Of a stretch of DNA of 64,000 bases, positions 34,486 to 44,516 are shown piece after piece. Both the position numbers and the translations under genes were made by a program. Numbering within the stretch: position 1 is the stretch's first letter; each line of letters starts with the position of its first letter. The DNA comes from DATAZK01 sp963731205 (lineage in GTDB: Bacteria > Actinomycetota > Actinomycetes > Frankiales > Frankiaceae). Below the pieces are notes generated by a model. That model worked only from the letters and a program-made list of their open reading frames with translations. It ran no database searches and had not been told where the DNA came from. The stretch is from the NCBI GenBank assembly GCA_963731205.1, contig CAVSUJ010000002.1, positions 1,550,001 through 1,614,000 on the forward strand, given 5' to 3'.

Positions 34486-36791
34486 TCAATCGGCCGACCG
34501 CTGGCAGGTTGACGCTGATGGTGTTGGGTTTGTTGACCTGATGACGTGTTCGGCGGGTGCGGGCCGGGCGATGTAGAAGCCCTGGGCTGCTTCGCATCCG
34601 AGGGCGTGCAGCCTTTGGAGCTGGTATGGTGTTCGACGCCTTCGGCGACGACGGGCAGGCCGAAGGCGTGGGCGGCTTGGACCATGAGTTGCAGCAGTTT
34701 GCCGGACGGGTCGTCGGTCGAGTCGAGGAACATCTTGTCGATTTTGATGATGTCGACGGGAAGGTGCCGCAGTCGGGCGATGGAGTTGTAGCCGGTGCCG
34801 AAGTCGTCGATGCTGATCGCGACCCCGAGCCGGCGCAGCTCGGTGAGATGCTCGATGGCGAGAACGCCGTCGATGAGCACGGTTTCGGTGATCTCGAGAA
34901 CGAGCCGCTGGGGCGCGATGCCGGAATCGGCTAGCGCGTCGTTGACGTCGGTGACGATGCGCGGAGTTCGACACGTGACGGCCGGAGATGTTGACCGCCA
35001 TGGTCACCGCGTCGTCGTCGACGGTGCCGTCGGCAGTCCAAGCGGCGAGCTGCCGGCAGGCGCGGCTGAGCACCCAGGCGTCGAGGTCGCAGATCAGGTC
35101 GCTTGCTTCGGCGGCGGCGATGAATTCCGCCGGTGGCAGCAGCCCATGGCCGGGGCGTTGCCAGCGCACGAGCGCTTCGTAGCCTTCGATGCTGCCGGTG
35201 GCGACGTCGATGATGGGCTGGTAGTGCAGCGACAAGTTCGTCGAGGCCGATCGCTTGGATGAGCGCTGTTTCAAGGCTGACGCGCTCGGACAGCTTCGCG
35301 GCGCAGCGAGTCGTCGAAGACTTCGGCCCGGCCTCGTCCGGCGGCTTTGGCCCGGTACGCGGCGACGTCGGCTTCGTTCAGCAGATGTTCGGCGTCGATC
35401 GCGCCGTCGTGGCTGATCGCGACGCCGACGCTGGCGCCGATCCGGACCTGGTCGCCGGTCGAGGTGGTGATCGGCGCGGAGGCGGCGAGCACGATGCGCT
35501 CGGCGACATCCACGGCCGACGCCTGCGTGTCGAGCGGTTCGAGCAGCACGATGAACTCGTCGCCGCCGAGCCGGGCGACGACGTCGCCGCCGCGGATGCT
35601 GTCTTGCATCCGCTGCGGCGACGCACGCGCAAGTACGTCGTCGCCGGCGCGGTGGCCGTAAGTTGTCGTTGACCGCTTTGAATCCGTCGAGGTCGACGAA
35701 CAGCAGTCCGATGATCGCCGAGCTGCGCTGGGCGCGGCTGAGCGCGCCTTCGATCAGCCGCATCGCCTGGGCCCGGTTGGGCAGCTCGGTCAGCGAGTCG
35801 TGGGCGGCCTGGTAGGCCAGGTCGTCCTGCAGCCGGTCCCGGTCGCGGTTGGCCGCGACGATCTGCTCGATGGCGACGTTCATCCGGCCGACGACGAGCA
35901 GGAACATGACGACCGATCCGGTGACGACGGCCCACACGTCGATGCGTGCTCCCGGTGAGCCATTGCACCGTCAGGGTGCCGGGCGCGACGAGCGTCGCCA
36001 GGCCGAGCGCGGCGAGTCGGCCGTTCGGGTGAAGTTGACGTCGTCGCTGCGGGTCGGTTCGGACAGCGACCGCATCGACGGGTGCAGTGCGGCCGCGCCC
36101 CACGCGACGTAGGAGGCGAGCCAGATGACGTCGAACGCGTTGGTGCTGGTCGAGGTGAACAGGCTCAGCGCCGCCGAGGTGCTGTCGCCGGCGATCAGCA
36201 GCGCCACCGCGGCCAGCAGCAGCCGCAACGACGGCGGTCCGCCCGCCCGGGGTGGTGACCAGCCGGATCAGCAGGCCGGCGAGCAGGATGTCGGCGACCG
36301 GATAGGCGACCGCCACGGCCGCGGCGGCGACCGAGTGCTGCGAGGCGTGCAAGCGTCGGGCGGGCCAGTAGCACCCACGACAGCATGCCGAGCCCGGCGG
36401 TCAGAGTCGCGCTGTCGAGCAGCCCGGCGACATCGCGGCGGGGCCGGCGGCCGCGGATGAGCAGCAGCAGCCCCAAGGCGAGGATCGGATAGGCGGCGAG
36501 GTAGAACGCGTCGGCGGCGGACGGGAACGGCGAGACGTGGTCGACGTCCTGATACCAGCTGTCGATGGCGTCGCCGATGACCCAAAGCAGCTGCCCGCCG
36601 GCCATCAAATACCACGGCATCCGGCGCAGCGGACGATGCAGCCACAGGCCAACAACAATCGCCGCGACACAGGACAAGCCGATCGCTACGTAGGCGACGT
36701 CTTGGCCGACGCCGACCGACAGCAGCGGATAGCAGCCGACAGCAAGGGCTCCCAGCCCGCCGTAGTAGCGCCATCCCAGCCGTCGCATCAC
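34486..36791 (-). pseudogene. Membrane GGDEF-EAL (c-di-GMP) protein, many frameshifts
   Basis: Reconstructed order from the start at 36791: MMRRLGWRYYGGLGALAVGC and several transmembrane segments (ILALGLLLLIRGR, LLLAAVALLIAGDSTSAALS, MWAVVTGSVVMFLLVVGRM). Then a GGDEF domain: HDSLTELPNRAQAMRLIEGA, LLFVDLDGFKAVND and the intact active-site motif RLGGDEFIVLLEPL. Then an EAL domain: HYQPIIDVATGSIEGYEALV, AISIDDFGTGYNSIARLRHL and VVAEGVE, ending GFYIARPAP. Both catalytic motifs are intact, so the source protein could make and break c-di-GMP. At least five frame changes break it; pseudogene or error cannot be decided. Confidence 0.75.
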
Positions 36792-37599
36792 TGCTGTATC
36801 GGCATGGTCAGCAGGCAGGTGTAGCCACGCACGGGAGGTAGGAGGCCACTGCCGGGCCGAGCCGCGATGGCGGAGCAGCTGGTGAGGCTGGCGTCGATAG
36901 CTGCGCCCGTCACGCGCGCAGCGGGGGCCAGCGCAAATCAGTGAGTTGGCCGTGTCCGCCGAGGCTCGGGGAGAGCTCAGCCTCGGCCTCAGTCCCGGCG
37001 CGTTAGCCCTCCGGTTTACGAGGCTTGAGACTCGGCATTCGATCTGCCGAAGACGTCATGGGAGGCCCCTTCCGTTCTGTCTCCCCCCGTAGTCAGAAGG
37101 AAGGGGCGTCTGACCACCCCCTGCCGCCACCGAGCCGACTCGATCCTCCCCGCGACGAAGCGACCACAACCAGCGTGATCGACTAAGAGTGCGGTCACAA
37201 ATCGCACCCGCGACTGCCGGGCGCCCCCATGGTCGGCCGTCTGCAAGGGCAAGCGTCTGTAACCGACCACGCCGCTGGTTCGTCATGCACGGGCCACTCG
37301 ACCGCCTGATCGGGGCTATTCAACGGCTGAGCGACCCGATAGCTTAACCGTCAAGAACATCGTGGGCGTGGTAGGCCCTACCCGCGCATTCTCCGTCCGT
37401 TGTCGGCGCATGTGCTTAGGAGTTTCGTTTAAACGTCGTGCAGTCCAGTCCGGATACGTGCCGTTTCTTGTTGCCTAGCAGGGCTTTTGCTCGAAAGTCG
37501 CTTGGTCGCCTGGAGACTATTGGAGCCCACTGGCGTCGGCTGGATGGACGACAGATGGACTAAAGACCTTGAGTGCGGTGATATCTGACCTGTGTCAAC
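36792..37599. other. Long intergenic stretch with one hairpin
   Basis: About 800 bases. The only clear structure is the hairpin at 37065-37107. Small minus-strand frames near 37016-37290 are Arg-rich and unsupported. Confidence 0.4.
37065..37107. terminator. Possible terminator hairpin
   Basis: GCCCCTTCC (37065-37073) pairs perfectly with GGAAGGGGC (37099-37107) over a 25-base loop. No gene ends directly upstream, so the role is uncertain. Confidence 0.35.
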
Positions 37600-37687
37600 C
37601 TGCGCCGGCCACCGCGAGCTGGCCACCGACGAACCACCTCACGACTGGCTCCGGATCGCCTTCGATTCGCTCGCAGCGAGCGTCTGA
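37600..37687 (+). mobile_element. IS6 transposase C-terminal remnant (third IS6 trace)
   Basis: A plus-strand frame reads GHRELATDEPPHDWLRIAFD followed by SLAASV and a stop at 37685-37687. The two fuller IS6 copies here end ATDEPALCRLRIAFDLLAAS and ATDEPAHERLRIAFDALAAG, so this is the tail of a third, diverged copy in the opposite orientation to its neighbour 200 bases away. Nothing upstream of the last 28 codons remains. Confidence 0.7.
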
Positions 37688-37893
37688 ATACGTCCCGGCA
37701 CAGAACACGCGGTGTCGTGCTTGCACCGTCCGATGTCGCATCGGCTGTGATTCCACGCGTTAGCAATCCGCCGCAGGGACGTCGTCGCAAGGTTCCAGCG
37801 CATCGCTCGGGGACAGGAGATCGATGCGTGGGATGACGTTTTGCCGATGTTGAACCGGACTGGCACGCTCCACTAGCCCCGGGACCCTCCGGC

Positions 37894-38689
37894 GGCGTTG
37901 TTGCGTTAGCTGATCCAGGGCAGCGCGAATCCCTGCCCGGCAGGCAATCACACTCCGGCTGCGAGCGCGTCGAAAGCGATCCGGAGCCGCTCGTGGGCTG
38001 GTTCGTCGGTGGCGATTTCGTAGTGCCCGCGACGCAGGTTCTGCACGAAGGCGTGCCCTGCCGCCAGGGTTTGAGCGGACCGGAACCGTTTCAAGCCGCG
38101 CATCGGACGTAGCCAGGCTTTCAGCCGGCCATGGTCGGCCTCAACGGGATTGTTGGTGTACTGCTCGACGGTGTGCAGCGCCGCCGGAACATGCTCGTCG
38201 AGCACCCGCGGGTAGGCGGGTGCCCGGTCGGTCGTCACCTCGATAGGCGTGACGCCAACTGCGAGCGCACGAGTGAAGAAGGCCCTGGCAGCATGCAGAT
38301 CCCGTCGTGTGGACAGGTAGACGTCGATGACCTGGCCGTACTGGTCGACTGCTCGATAGAGGTATGTCCACCGGCCGGAGATCCTCACGTACGTCTCGTC
38401 GACGTGCCACCTGTCGCCCGGCAGCCGCCGGCAGGGACGGGCAGCCTCGATGAACTCGGCAGTGAACCGCTGCACCCACCGGTAGACGGTCACGTGATCC
38501 ACCGTGATCTCGCGCTCGGCGAGCAGCTCTTCAACGTCGCGGTAGGACAGGCCATACCGCAGGTACCAGCGCACCGCCACCGTGATCACCTCACGCGGAA
38601 AGCGGAAGCCGGCGAACGCCGATGACGGGGCCGACGAAGTCACCCGAACCAGTCTGCTTGGTGCCGCGATCGGCCAACGCAACACTGCC
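37894..38689 (-). mobile_element. IS6 family insertion sequence, copy 2 (intact)
   Basis: About 796 bp. Left end GGCGTTGTTGCGTTAGCTGATC, right end the complement of GATCGGCCAACGCAACACTGCC. Same ends as copy 1. Its right end cuts into a PD-(D/E)XK nuclease-like gene, whose 5' part is not found on the left side. No 8-bp duplication seen. Confidence 0.85.
37948..38685 (-). CDS. IS6 family transposase
   Basis: 245 residues from GTG 38685, inside the terminal repeat, as in copy 1. An upstream ATG in frame (38799) lies outside the element and would add 38 foreign residues. Intact DDE set: WHVDETYVRI, VTTDRAPAYP and NNPVEADHGRLK, with the final conserved block VGHAFVQNLRRGHYEI-like (here AGHAFVQNLRRGHYEIATDE). 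It can supply transposase to copy 1. Confidence 0.9.
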   Translation of the reverse strand: MLRWPIAAPSRLVRVTSSAPSSAFAGFRFPREVITVAVRWYLRYGLSYRDVEELLAEREITVDHVTVYRWVQRFTAEFIEAARPCRRLPGDRWHVDETYVRISGRWTYLYRAVDQYGQVIDVYLSTRRDLHAARAFFTRALAVGVTPIEVTTDRAPAYPRVLDEHVPAALHTVEQYTNNPVEADHGRLKAWLRPMRGLKRFRSAQTLAAGHAFVQNLRRGHYEIATDEPAHERLRIAFDALAAGV

Positions 38690-38697
38690 CCGCGCGG

Positions 38698-39070
38698 CAA
38701 CCAGCCAGACATCGTTGGGTTTGGCCCGAGGGGAAACCTGGTTGTCGGGATTGAGGTCAAGCTCCGCTCGAACCTAAACTGGCAAAGGAAAGCCGACAAG
38801 TCGCAGCTCGATGTCTACGCGCTATCCGCGCCCAAGCGGGCGCGGCTATACCTCTTAGTTTCGGATATCGAACACCGAGCGCGAGTAGAACGCCGGATGG
38901 CGGTCAACGGGTATCACCCGGTGGAAAGCCGGGCCAGGTGGCGCTTCCTTAGCCTGCGGGACCTCGAGATCGCCCTGGATGCGGTCGCGCCCGAACGACA
39001 CAGTGCCAGCGCTTCGCTCCAGGCCGTCGAACGACTCGTTACAGCCACGGGCCGCGTCGTGCCTCGCTAG
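38698..39070 (+). pseudogene. PD-(D/E)XK nuclease-like protein, 5' end lost to IS6
   Basis: About 124 residues: QPDIVGFGPRGNLVVGIEVK (PD...ExK active-site spacing), then RKADKSQLDVYALSAPKRAR and LYLLVSDIEHRARVERRMAV, a C-terminal strand WRFLSLRDLEIALDAV and a stop at 39068-39070. The PD-x(n)-ExK motif and following helix are those of PD-(D/E)XK nucleases, used in restriction, repair and phage defence. The N-terminus is replaced by the IS6 end. Confidence 0.6.
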
Positions 39071-40015
39071 CCCAGTTGCCACCGCCGATCGTCGATCCTG
39101 ACGCTTTCCCGACCTGAAGCGGCGGTGACGCTAGGTGTGGCTGGGCATACCTGCTACGAGGAACTCAGCGCCGCGATTCGCCGATGCGACGTCCGGGATT
39201 GGGAACGCCTCGTGGAAAGTGATCGGACGGATCGTGTGTTCCCTAGCCGATTGCGGAATCGGGCGGCGAGGCAAACATTCAGCCGACCGGCAAGTCTCTT
39301 TGGCTCGTCGCTCCGCCGCCCACTCGCGGGCGGTGGATCCAGCAGCACCTACAGCGACAGGCTCGACGGACATGTGGATTCCCTTCAGAACTGCAGTCCC
39401 GTCGGAATGCAGTGACTCAGGCTCTCATCGACCTGTGAGGGTCTGCCCCAGTTTTGGTTGACTAGTTGCCTGTGCGGACGTGTGCTCGCTGGAAGCGATC
39501 GGCGGCATGCCATCCACCAATCCGAAGGAGACCGCCGCGAAGGTCGTCGTGACTCGGCCGATAGCGCATCCTGTAACGCTGTTACGAGCCTGTGCCGGCG
39601 TAGGCGTGGACTTGGCGCTGCGGCCCTCGGCCGGCTGCGGCCGAGTGCGTGACCTAACAGTGTTACTGGCAACCGCGGGACCGGGGACATGTTCTTCGTC
39701 GTCAACGCCACGGCAGCCAGGGCGGTGTTCGAACACAGCGCGGTTGACGCAAGACCCACTGTCAGCACGCGGACAGGTCACTTCCCTGGAGCCGCCGGCC
39801 GCGCAGCTAAGGAGCGCACGGAACTCCTCTGCTTGACAAACGCAGAGGAACGCGGCGTGTCCCGAGAGTGTCTGGCCGTGCCGAGACAAGAGCCACACGA
39901 GGAAAGCGCGGGTTGGCTACCGGGAGATGCGCTAAAGGTGGCAGCACGATGATCTTCGTCGCGACGTCGCCTGTAGCCTCGCGTGAGGCCAGCGACGTCA
40001 AAATTGTGGAGTGTG
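39071..40015. other. Long intergenic stretch with two palindromes
   Basis: About 945 bases. Small overlapping frames on both strands lack protein-like composition. Two TAAC...GTTA palindromes are listed separately. Nothing else supportable. Confidence 0.45.
39574..39665. promoter_or_regulatory. Two TAAC-N3-GTTA palindromes 81 bp apart
   Basis: TAACGCTGTTA at 39574-39584 and TAACAGTGTTA at 39655-39665, each a TAAC/GTTA dyad. The repeated dyad, about eight helical turns apart, recalls paired operators for a looping repressor. The nearest downstream gene is the ParB-like one at 40016, 350 bases away. Confidence 0.3.
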
Positions 40016-40846
40016 ATGGTGGTGCGGAGTCGGGTGCAGAAGCTGTCGCCGGTACGCGCGGCGGAGATGTTGGCGGCGAACACGTCGAATCGGCCGCTGT
40101 CACGCTCGACCGTCATGGCCTTTGCCGAGGCGATGCGTCGGGGTGACTGGCTGGTCACGCACCAGGGCATCGCGTTTGACACTAACGGGGTGCTGGTTGA
40201 TGGTCAGCATCGGTTAGCTGCGATCGTCGAAGCGGACCTTCCGGTGGAGCTGACGGTCTTCACCGACGTTGAGGCCGACACGTTCGATGTGTTGGATACC
40301 GGTAAGCGGCGTAACGCAGCGGATGTGCTGGCGATCGAGGGGGAGAAATCGACCGCGACACTGGCGGCGATGGTGCGCACGGTGTGGCAGTACGAAAACC
40401 GGCCGGATGCGTCATGGTCTGGTGGGGCGGCAGCGGTGACGAATCATCAGATCGTGCAGACCCTGACCGCCCATCCGACGATCCGAGAGTTTGTTGCTGT
40501 GGGGGAACGTATCGCCGCGGAGACTGGGATGATCAAATCTGCTGCGGGGGCAGCGGCTTACCTGGTGAGTCAGGCTAATGCGAGCAAGAAGGGCCGACTG
40601 GCGGCCTGGCATGACGGCATCGTCGAGGGTGCGGGTCTGACCAGAACCGATCCGCGGCTGGTGTTTCGACGGACAATGTTCGCGATGGCGCGAAAGAAAG
40701 CCGGTGTCGTGCAACGCCGCCGCGACACCCGAGAACACTTCGCGTTGTACGTCAAGGCGTACAACGCGTGGGCGGCCGGCCAGACCATCACGCAGCTGCG
40801 GTTCGCCCCGCGGGAGCCAGTACCTACCATCATCAAACTGGGCTAG
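40016..40846 (+). CDS. ParB-like N-terminal-domain protein
   Basis: 276 residues from ATG 40016 with GGAG about 4-6 bases upstream (the frame is open to 39983 without a better signal). Starts VVRSRVQKLSPVRAAEMLAA and has the ParB/Srx-type motif NGVLVDGQHRLAAIVEADLP, then VLDTGKRRNAADVLAIEGEK. The rest is helical and basic (FRRTMFAMARKKAGVVQRRR). This arrangement, a ParB N-terminal domain with an unrelated C-terminus, is common in actinophages and integrated elements rather than in chromosome segregation. No ParA partner lies beside it. CTPase or nuclease activity is possible but not shown. Confidence 0.7.
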   Translation: MVVRSRVQKLSPVRAAEMLAANTSNRPLSRSTVMAFAEAMRRGDWLVTHQGIAFDTNGVLVDGQHRLAAIVEADLPVELTVFTDVEADTFDVLDTGKRRNAADVLAIEGEKSTATLAAMVRTVWQYENRPDASWSGGAAAVTNHQIVQTLTAHPTIREFVAVGERIAAETGMIKSAAGAAAYLVSQANASKKGRLAAWHDGIVEGAGLTRTDPRLVFRRTMFAMARKKAGVVQRRRDTREHFALYVKAYNAWAAGQTITQLRFAPREPVPTIIKLG

Positions 40847-41330
40847 CCGGTAGCGGGCGGTTGCCGGGAAGCGAGCGTGTGGACCAAGGCGCCCCTCTCG
40901 TCGGAAGTCGGACCACGTGGACCGGACCGCGTAGCCGCGGTCTTGGGGTGTCCATCGAACCGCCAGCTCCTCGGACGGTGTTGAAGCCTGCGATCTGATA
41001 CGCCCGACGCGGGATCTCAGCGGCATGAGCCGGATCGAGCGTTGGGCACAGCGGACCTGGTCAGCCGCGGGCTGGTAGGTAGGGTCCTGCCAGCTGGTCG
41101 CGAAGGTGACCCATTCATCGGCCGTTGAGTCGCAGCGCCGCTCACTTACCGCTGACCGTGCTCATGAGGGGGCGACGACGCTTCATCCTGCGCGTGAGTG
41201 CTCGACCGCCGTCGGCTATCGGGCCGAGGTAGGAATTCGTATTGCGGGTGAGAGGAGGGTAGGCCGCGCCGCACGATCCGGTGGGAGGTATTTCAGTCGC
41301 CACGACCGCACGCTGCGTGGGGTCCGGCGG
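40847..41330. other. Intergenic stretch, nothing recognised
   Basis: About 480 bases between convergent genes. No convincing ORF or hairpin. Confidence 0.4.
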
Positions 41331-42512
41331 TTATGCCTCGCTGGCGTGGCGGTGGACGAATCCGGCCATGCCGGGGACGGTGAAGGCGATCTTGCCGTAT
41401 TCGGGCGGATACACCAGGCCTTTGCCGATCAGCCCGGCGCGGATCGGTCCGAGGTTGGACTGCGTGCGGCCCAGTCGGGTGGCGATGTCAGCTGTTTGCG
41501 ACGGGCCTTCGCCGTCGGCGGCCATGGCGACGAGGTAGGACCGTTCGGTGGGTGTGGCGCGGTCCCAGCGTGAGCGGAAGAACCCGCCGTCCAGAACCGC
41601 TTGGCCGAGTCGGATGCCGTTTCTGGCGTCGGCGGCGGTGATGATCGCCGGGCCGATCGCCTGTTCCCACGTCGCTGACCCGAACTCCTGCAGGAAGTAC
41701 GGGTAACCGTCGGCCGCGGCGAGCACGGCGGTAGCGGCATCCGCCTGCCAGGTGACGCCCGCTTCGGCGGCCGGCTCGGTCAGCGCCTGCCCTGCGGTTG
41801 CCGCGCCCAACTTGCCCAGGGGTCGGTAGTCGAACAGCCGCTCGGCGTAGGACTTCGCATCTGCTAGCCGGGCTGGCAGGTTAGGGAGCCCGGCGGCCGC
41901 GACGATGAACGGAACCTGCCGCTGACCAGCGGCATGCGCTGACGCAATCAACGCCTCCAGGGTGGCCTTGTTCAGTTCCTGTAGCTCGTCAAGGCAGACG
42001 AGCACTCCGGCGCCGTCTTCCTGTGCCACCCGCCCAACGTCGAGCGCGAGCGCGACCAGATCCCGTTCCAGGTCGCCAGAAGTAGTCGCGTCACCATCGA
42101 ATTGGAGATTCGCGCTCAGGGCACCAGACGGGTCCACAGTGAGCGAGAAGCCCTTGATGCTGGATAACGCCTTGCGCGCCAAGGCGGACAACTTCGACTG
42201 CCGGCGCTTGAGGGCCGCCGCCAGGTCTCGTGTCAGAGTTCCCAGCGCACCGGTGGAGCTGTCCCGGCGGACCTCCAACTCCACCACGATCCAATCGTGG
42301 GCCTCACCACGACGGGCCAACTCGTTCAGCAGCACGGTCTTCCCAACGCCGCGTAACCCGGTAAGGACCGGTCCCCGAAACGATCGGCCCAGCTGCGCCC
42401 GAGCAAGCACCGCATCGAAAGCGGCCAACTCCGGCTCCCGACCAGCCAACACAGCCGGCCGCACACCAGCGCCCGGAGAGTACGGATTGGTTACGGCATC
42501 CACGACCGGCAC
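41331..42512 (-). CDS. AAA/STAND-type ATP-binding protein
   Basis: 393 residues, intact. N-terminal AAA_16-like core: LAGREPELAAFDAVLARAQL, P-loop VLTGLRGVGKTVLLNELARR, Walker B GVLVCLDELQELNK, then VPFIVAAAGLPNLPARLADA (sensor region). The middle holds helices, and the C-terminus looks like a winged helix: VAMAADGEGPSQTADIATRL, GRTQSNLGPIRAGLIGKGLV and YPPEYGKIAFTVPGM. This is the Orc1/Cdc6-like ATPase-plus-wHTH layout of many orphan bacterial AAA proteins, including mobile-element and defence proteins. No partner gene adjoins it. Confidence 0.75.
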   Translation of the reverse strand: MPVVDAVTNPYSPGAGVRPAVLAGREPELAAFDAVLARAQLGRSFRGPVLTGLRGVGKTVLLNELARRGEAHDWIVVELEVRRDSSTGALGTLTRDLAAALKRRQSKLSALARKALSSIKGFSLTVDPSGALSANLQFDGDATTSGDLERDLVALALDVGRVAQEDGAGVLVCLDELQELNKATLEALIASAHAAGQRQVPFIVAAAGLPNLPARLADAKSYAERLFDYRPLGKLGAATAGQALTEPAAEAGVTWQADAATAVLAAADGYPYFLQEFGSATWEQAIGPAIITAADARNGIRLGQAVLDGGFFRSRWDRATPTERSYLVAMAADGEGPSQTADIATRLGRTQSNLGPIRAGLIGKGLVYPPEYGKIAFTVPGMAGFVHRHASEA

Positions 42513-43005
42513 TGTAGCGACGTCTGAACACCTCTAGCAAGATCTTAGACGTACCTAGGCTTTCCTAGACTGTCGGTTCCGTGACATCGGGTCGTGGCCA
42601 CACTTCTCCGGCGTTCCAGACGTACATCAGTCCGGTGGCCTGCGGCAACACTGGCTGACGGACTTCTGATGGAAAGGTGATGGAGCGCTCGGCGCAAGCT
42701 CATACCCATGCCCTCACATTTTCGGATCCAGTTTCCATTGCTTGGCTGACTAGGCCAGATCCGGGCGCTTCCATCGGTCGCTACGTGCTCCAATGGCGGA
42801 CTTTGCTTTGCGTCTCAGAGTCGTGTGCAGGTCGCCGACCACCTCCGCCGAGGAGCTCGTTCATTGACGGAATTCGGTGTCAGGTGCACCACGGGAGGCG
42901 GGCTTGCTTGAAGCCGAATCCGGGCGTCGATGACATCTTGCGCTTTGTAAGCATGTGTGGCAGAAAGTGATTGTCCGCCGACTGTTCGACTCTGGTCGGG
43001 GGACC
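42513..43005. other. Intergenic stretch before the secretion locus
   Basis: About 490 bases between divergent genes. It must hold promoters of the ATPase (minus) and the lipoprotein-like gene (plus). Nothing distinct recognised. Confidence 0.4.
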
Positions 43006-43593
43006 ATGAGCTCTTTGCAGCAGGTCAAGGCCGCAGGCGCCATAGCCGCGCTCGCCGCCGCTACGGCGTGCGGATCAACCTCGCACAGCTCAAGCCCCCG
43101 GCCGAGCCTGACGAGCAGTCAACCCACCCAACAGCAGAGGCCTCCGCCGTCGGCAACCCTGACGCCATCGCCGACTCCGTCTGCATCCGCAAGCGGCAGG
43201 TTCCGGCAGGCGTACGCCAATGCCCTGGAGGACTTCTTCGCGGCCTACACCCGAGCAGACGAGTCAGGCGATCCAGCGAGCGCGGATCTTGGCCGGCTGT
43301 CGACCGGCGCGGGCCTTGCCTGGGCTAAGAAGCAGTTAGCAGATCACGTCAAGCTTGGCGTGGCGCACAGGGGCTACTGGCAGTTCAGACACTTGGGTGC
43401 GGTTGATGTCACGACATCTTCTGCTCGGGTAGGTCAGTGCATGGACTGGTCGCATTGGCCAGTTGTGAACAGGGTGACCGGCGCGACGTTCCAGCGGTTT
43501 CCGGCCTGGTCGCAGTTGGTCTATGCGGACATGCGGCTGACCGGAAGCCAGTGGAAAGTCGCGGCCATTGAGGTGCAGGCGGGCGCATGCTGA
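43006..43593 (+). CDS. Putative lipoprotein/secreted protein of the Tad locus
   Basis: 195 residues from ATG 43006 (GGGGGA just upstream). The N-terminal hydrophobic stretch ends AAATACGSTSHSS, a near-lipobox with Cys as first mature residue. A low-complexity Ser/Thr/Pro linker (about residues 25-60) precedes a compact domain, RFRQAYANALEDFFAAYTRA, WAKKQLADHVKLGVAHRGYW and WKVAAIEVQAGAC. Its stop overlaps the next start, so it belongs to the Tad operon. Probably exported and attached outside the membrane; exact role unknown. Confidence 0.65.
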   Translation: MSSLQQVKAAGAIAALAAATACGSTSHSSSPRPSLTSSQPTQQQRPPPSATLTPSPTPSASASGRFRQAYANALEDFFAAYTRADESGDPASADLGRLSTGAGLAWAKKQLADHVKLGVAHRGYWQFRHLGAVDVTTSSARVGQCMDWSHWPVVNRVTGATFQRFPAWSQLVYADMRLTGSQWKVAAIEVQAGAC

Positions 43594-44500
43594 CGAGCCG
43601 TCTTCTCGTGGTCGCGCTCGTGGCGACAGGCGTGCTATTCGTCGCAGCCCCGGTCGCGTCGGTGGCATCCGAAAGCTGCGGTTCTGCCGACGCTGGTCGT
43701 GGTGCAAACGACTGGTATGCGTGCGCTGGCACGCCCGCAATTGACGGCACCCTTCCCACGTTGCAAGGACATTCGAGCGGATCGACGGGAAACGGTGGGG
43801 CCGTTCCGGTGTCTAGCAGCTCCGTGCCAACGTCCCCGAACGCCGGGTTCTGTACCTACAGCAACACGGACACGGTGGATGGGACGGCTCCGCCTGCTCC
43901 GCGGGCTGGTGGCGGTCGGTGGGTGTTTGTGTATTGCGGGGATTCGGGGCAGCCGGGCGGCTGGTCGTGGGTTGCCGGCGCGGGTCCGGCGGCGGTGGTG
44001 TTTGCGTCGCCGGCGCAGTTGGCGCGGCAGGCGTATGCGCGAGTCTGACGCCGCCGGTGGGGGTGCCGGATTACAACCCGCGGCCGGGATGCGGATGGTG
44101 CGGACGGGACGGTGGTCGGGTTTGCGACGTGGCTGTGGCTGGACGGCGGTTCGCTGTCGGCGCGGTCGGTGTCGGCGGCGGCGGGTCCGAATCGGGCGAC
44201 GGTGACGGCGCGGGCGGTGTCGGTGTCGTTTGATCCGGGGGATGGGTCGGCGCCGGTGGTGTGCCCGGGTGGCGGCCGGGCGTGGGATCCGGCGCAGCCG
44301 GATGCGGTGTCGGATTGTGTGCACCGCTATGTGCGGTCGTCGGTGTCGGCGCCGGGCGGCGTTTTTGTGTTGTCGGCGCGGGTGGTGTGGGCGGCGACCT
44401 GGGCCGGTTCCGGTGGGACCGGTGGGGTGTTGCCGGCGTTGACGGTGACGGTTCGACGCCGGTGCGGGTGGATGAGTTGCAGGCGGTCAATGAGCAGTAA
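43587..44500 (+). CDS. Exported protein of the Tad locus, frameshifted
   Basis: Signal peptide TSRLLVVALVATGVLFVAAP then AxA (VASVASES). Cys-containing segments SCGSADAGRGANDWYACAGT and FCTYSNTDTVDGTAPPAPRA, then WVFVYCGDSGQPGGWSWVAG. After shifts near 44055-44110 it continues VGFATWLWLDGGSLSARSVS, FDPGDGSAPVVCPGGGRAWD, SDCVHRYVRSSVSAPGGVF and ends VRVDELQAVNEQ at 44500. Fits secreted proteins of unknown function found at the head of actinobacterial Tad-like loci. Several disulfide-capable cysteines. Confidence 0.55.
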
Positions 44501-44516
44501 TCGGGGGAGCACGCGG

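Noticed and set aside
39480..39836. A 118-residue frame covering the TAAC palindromes
   Set aside because: Ser/Arg/Pro-rich with no motif and competing frames of equal quality; not supportable as a gene.
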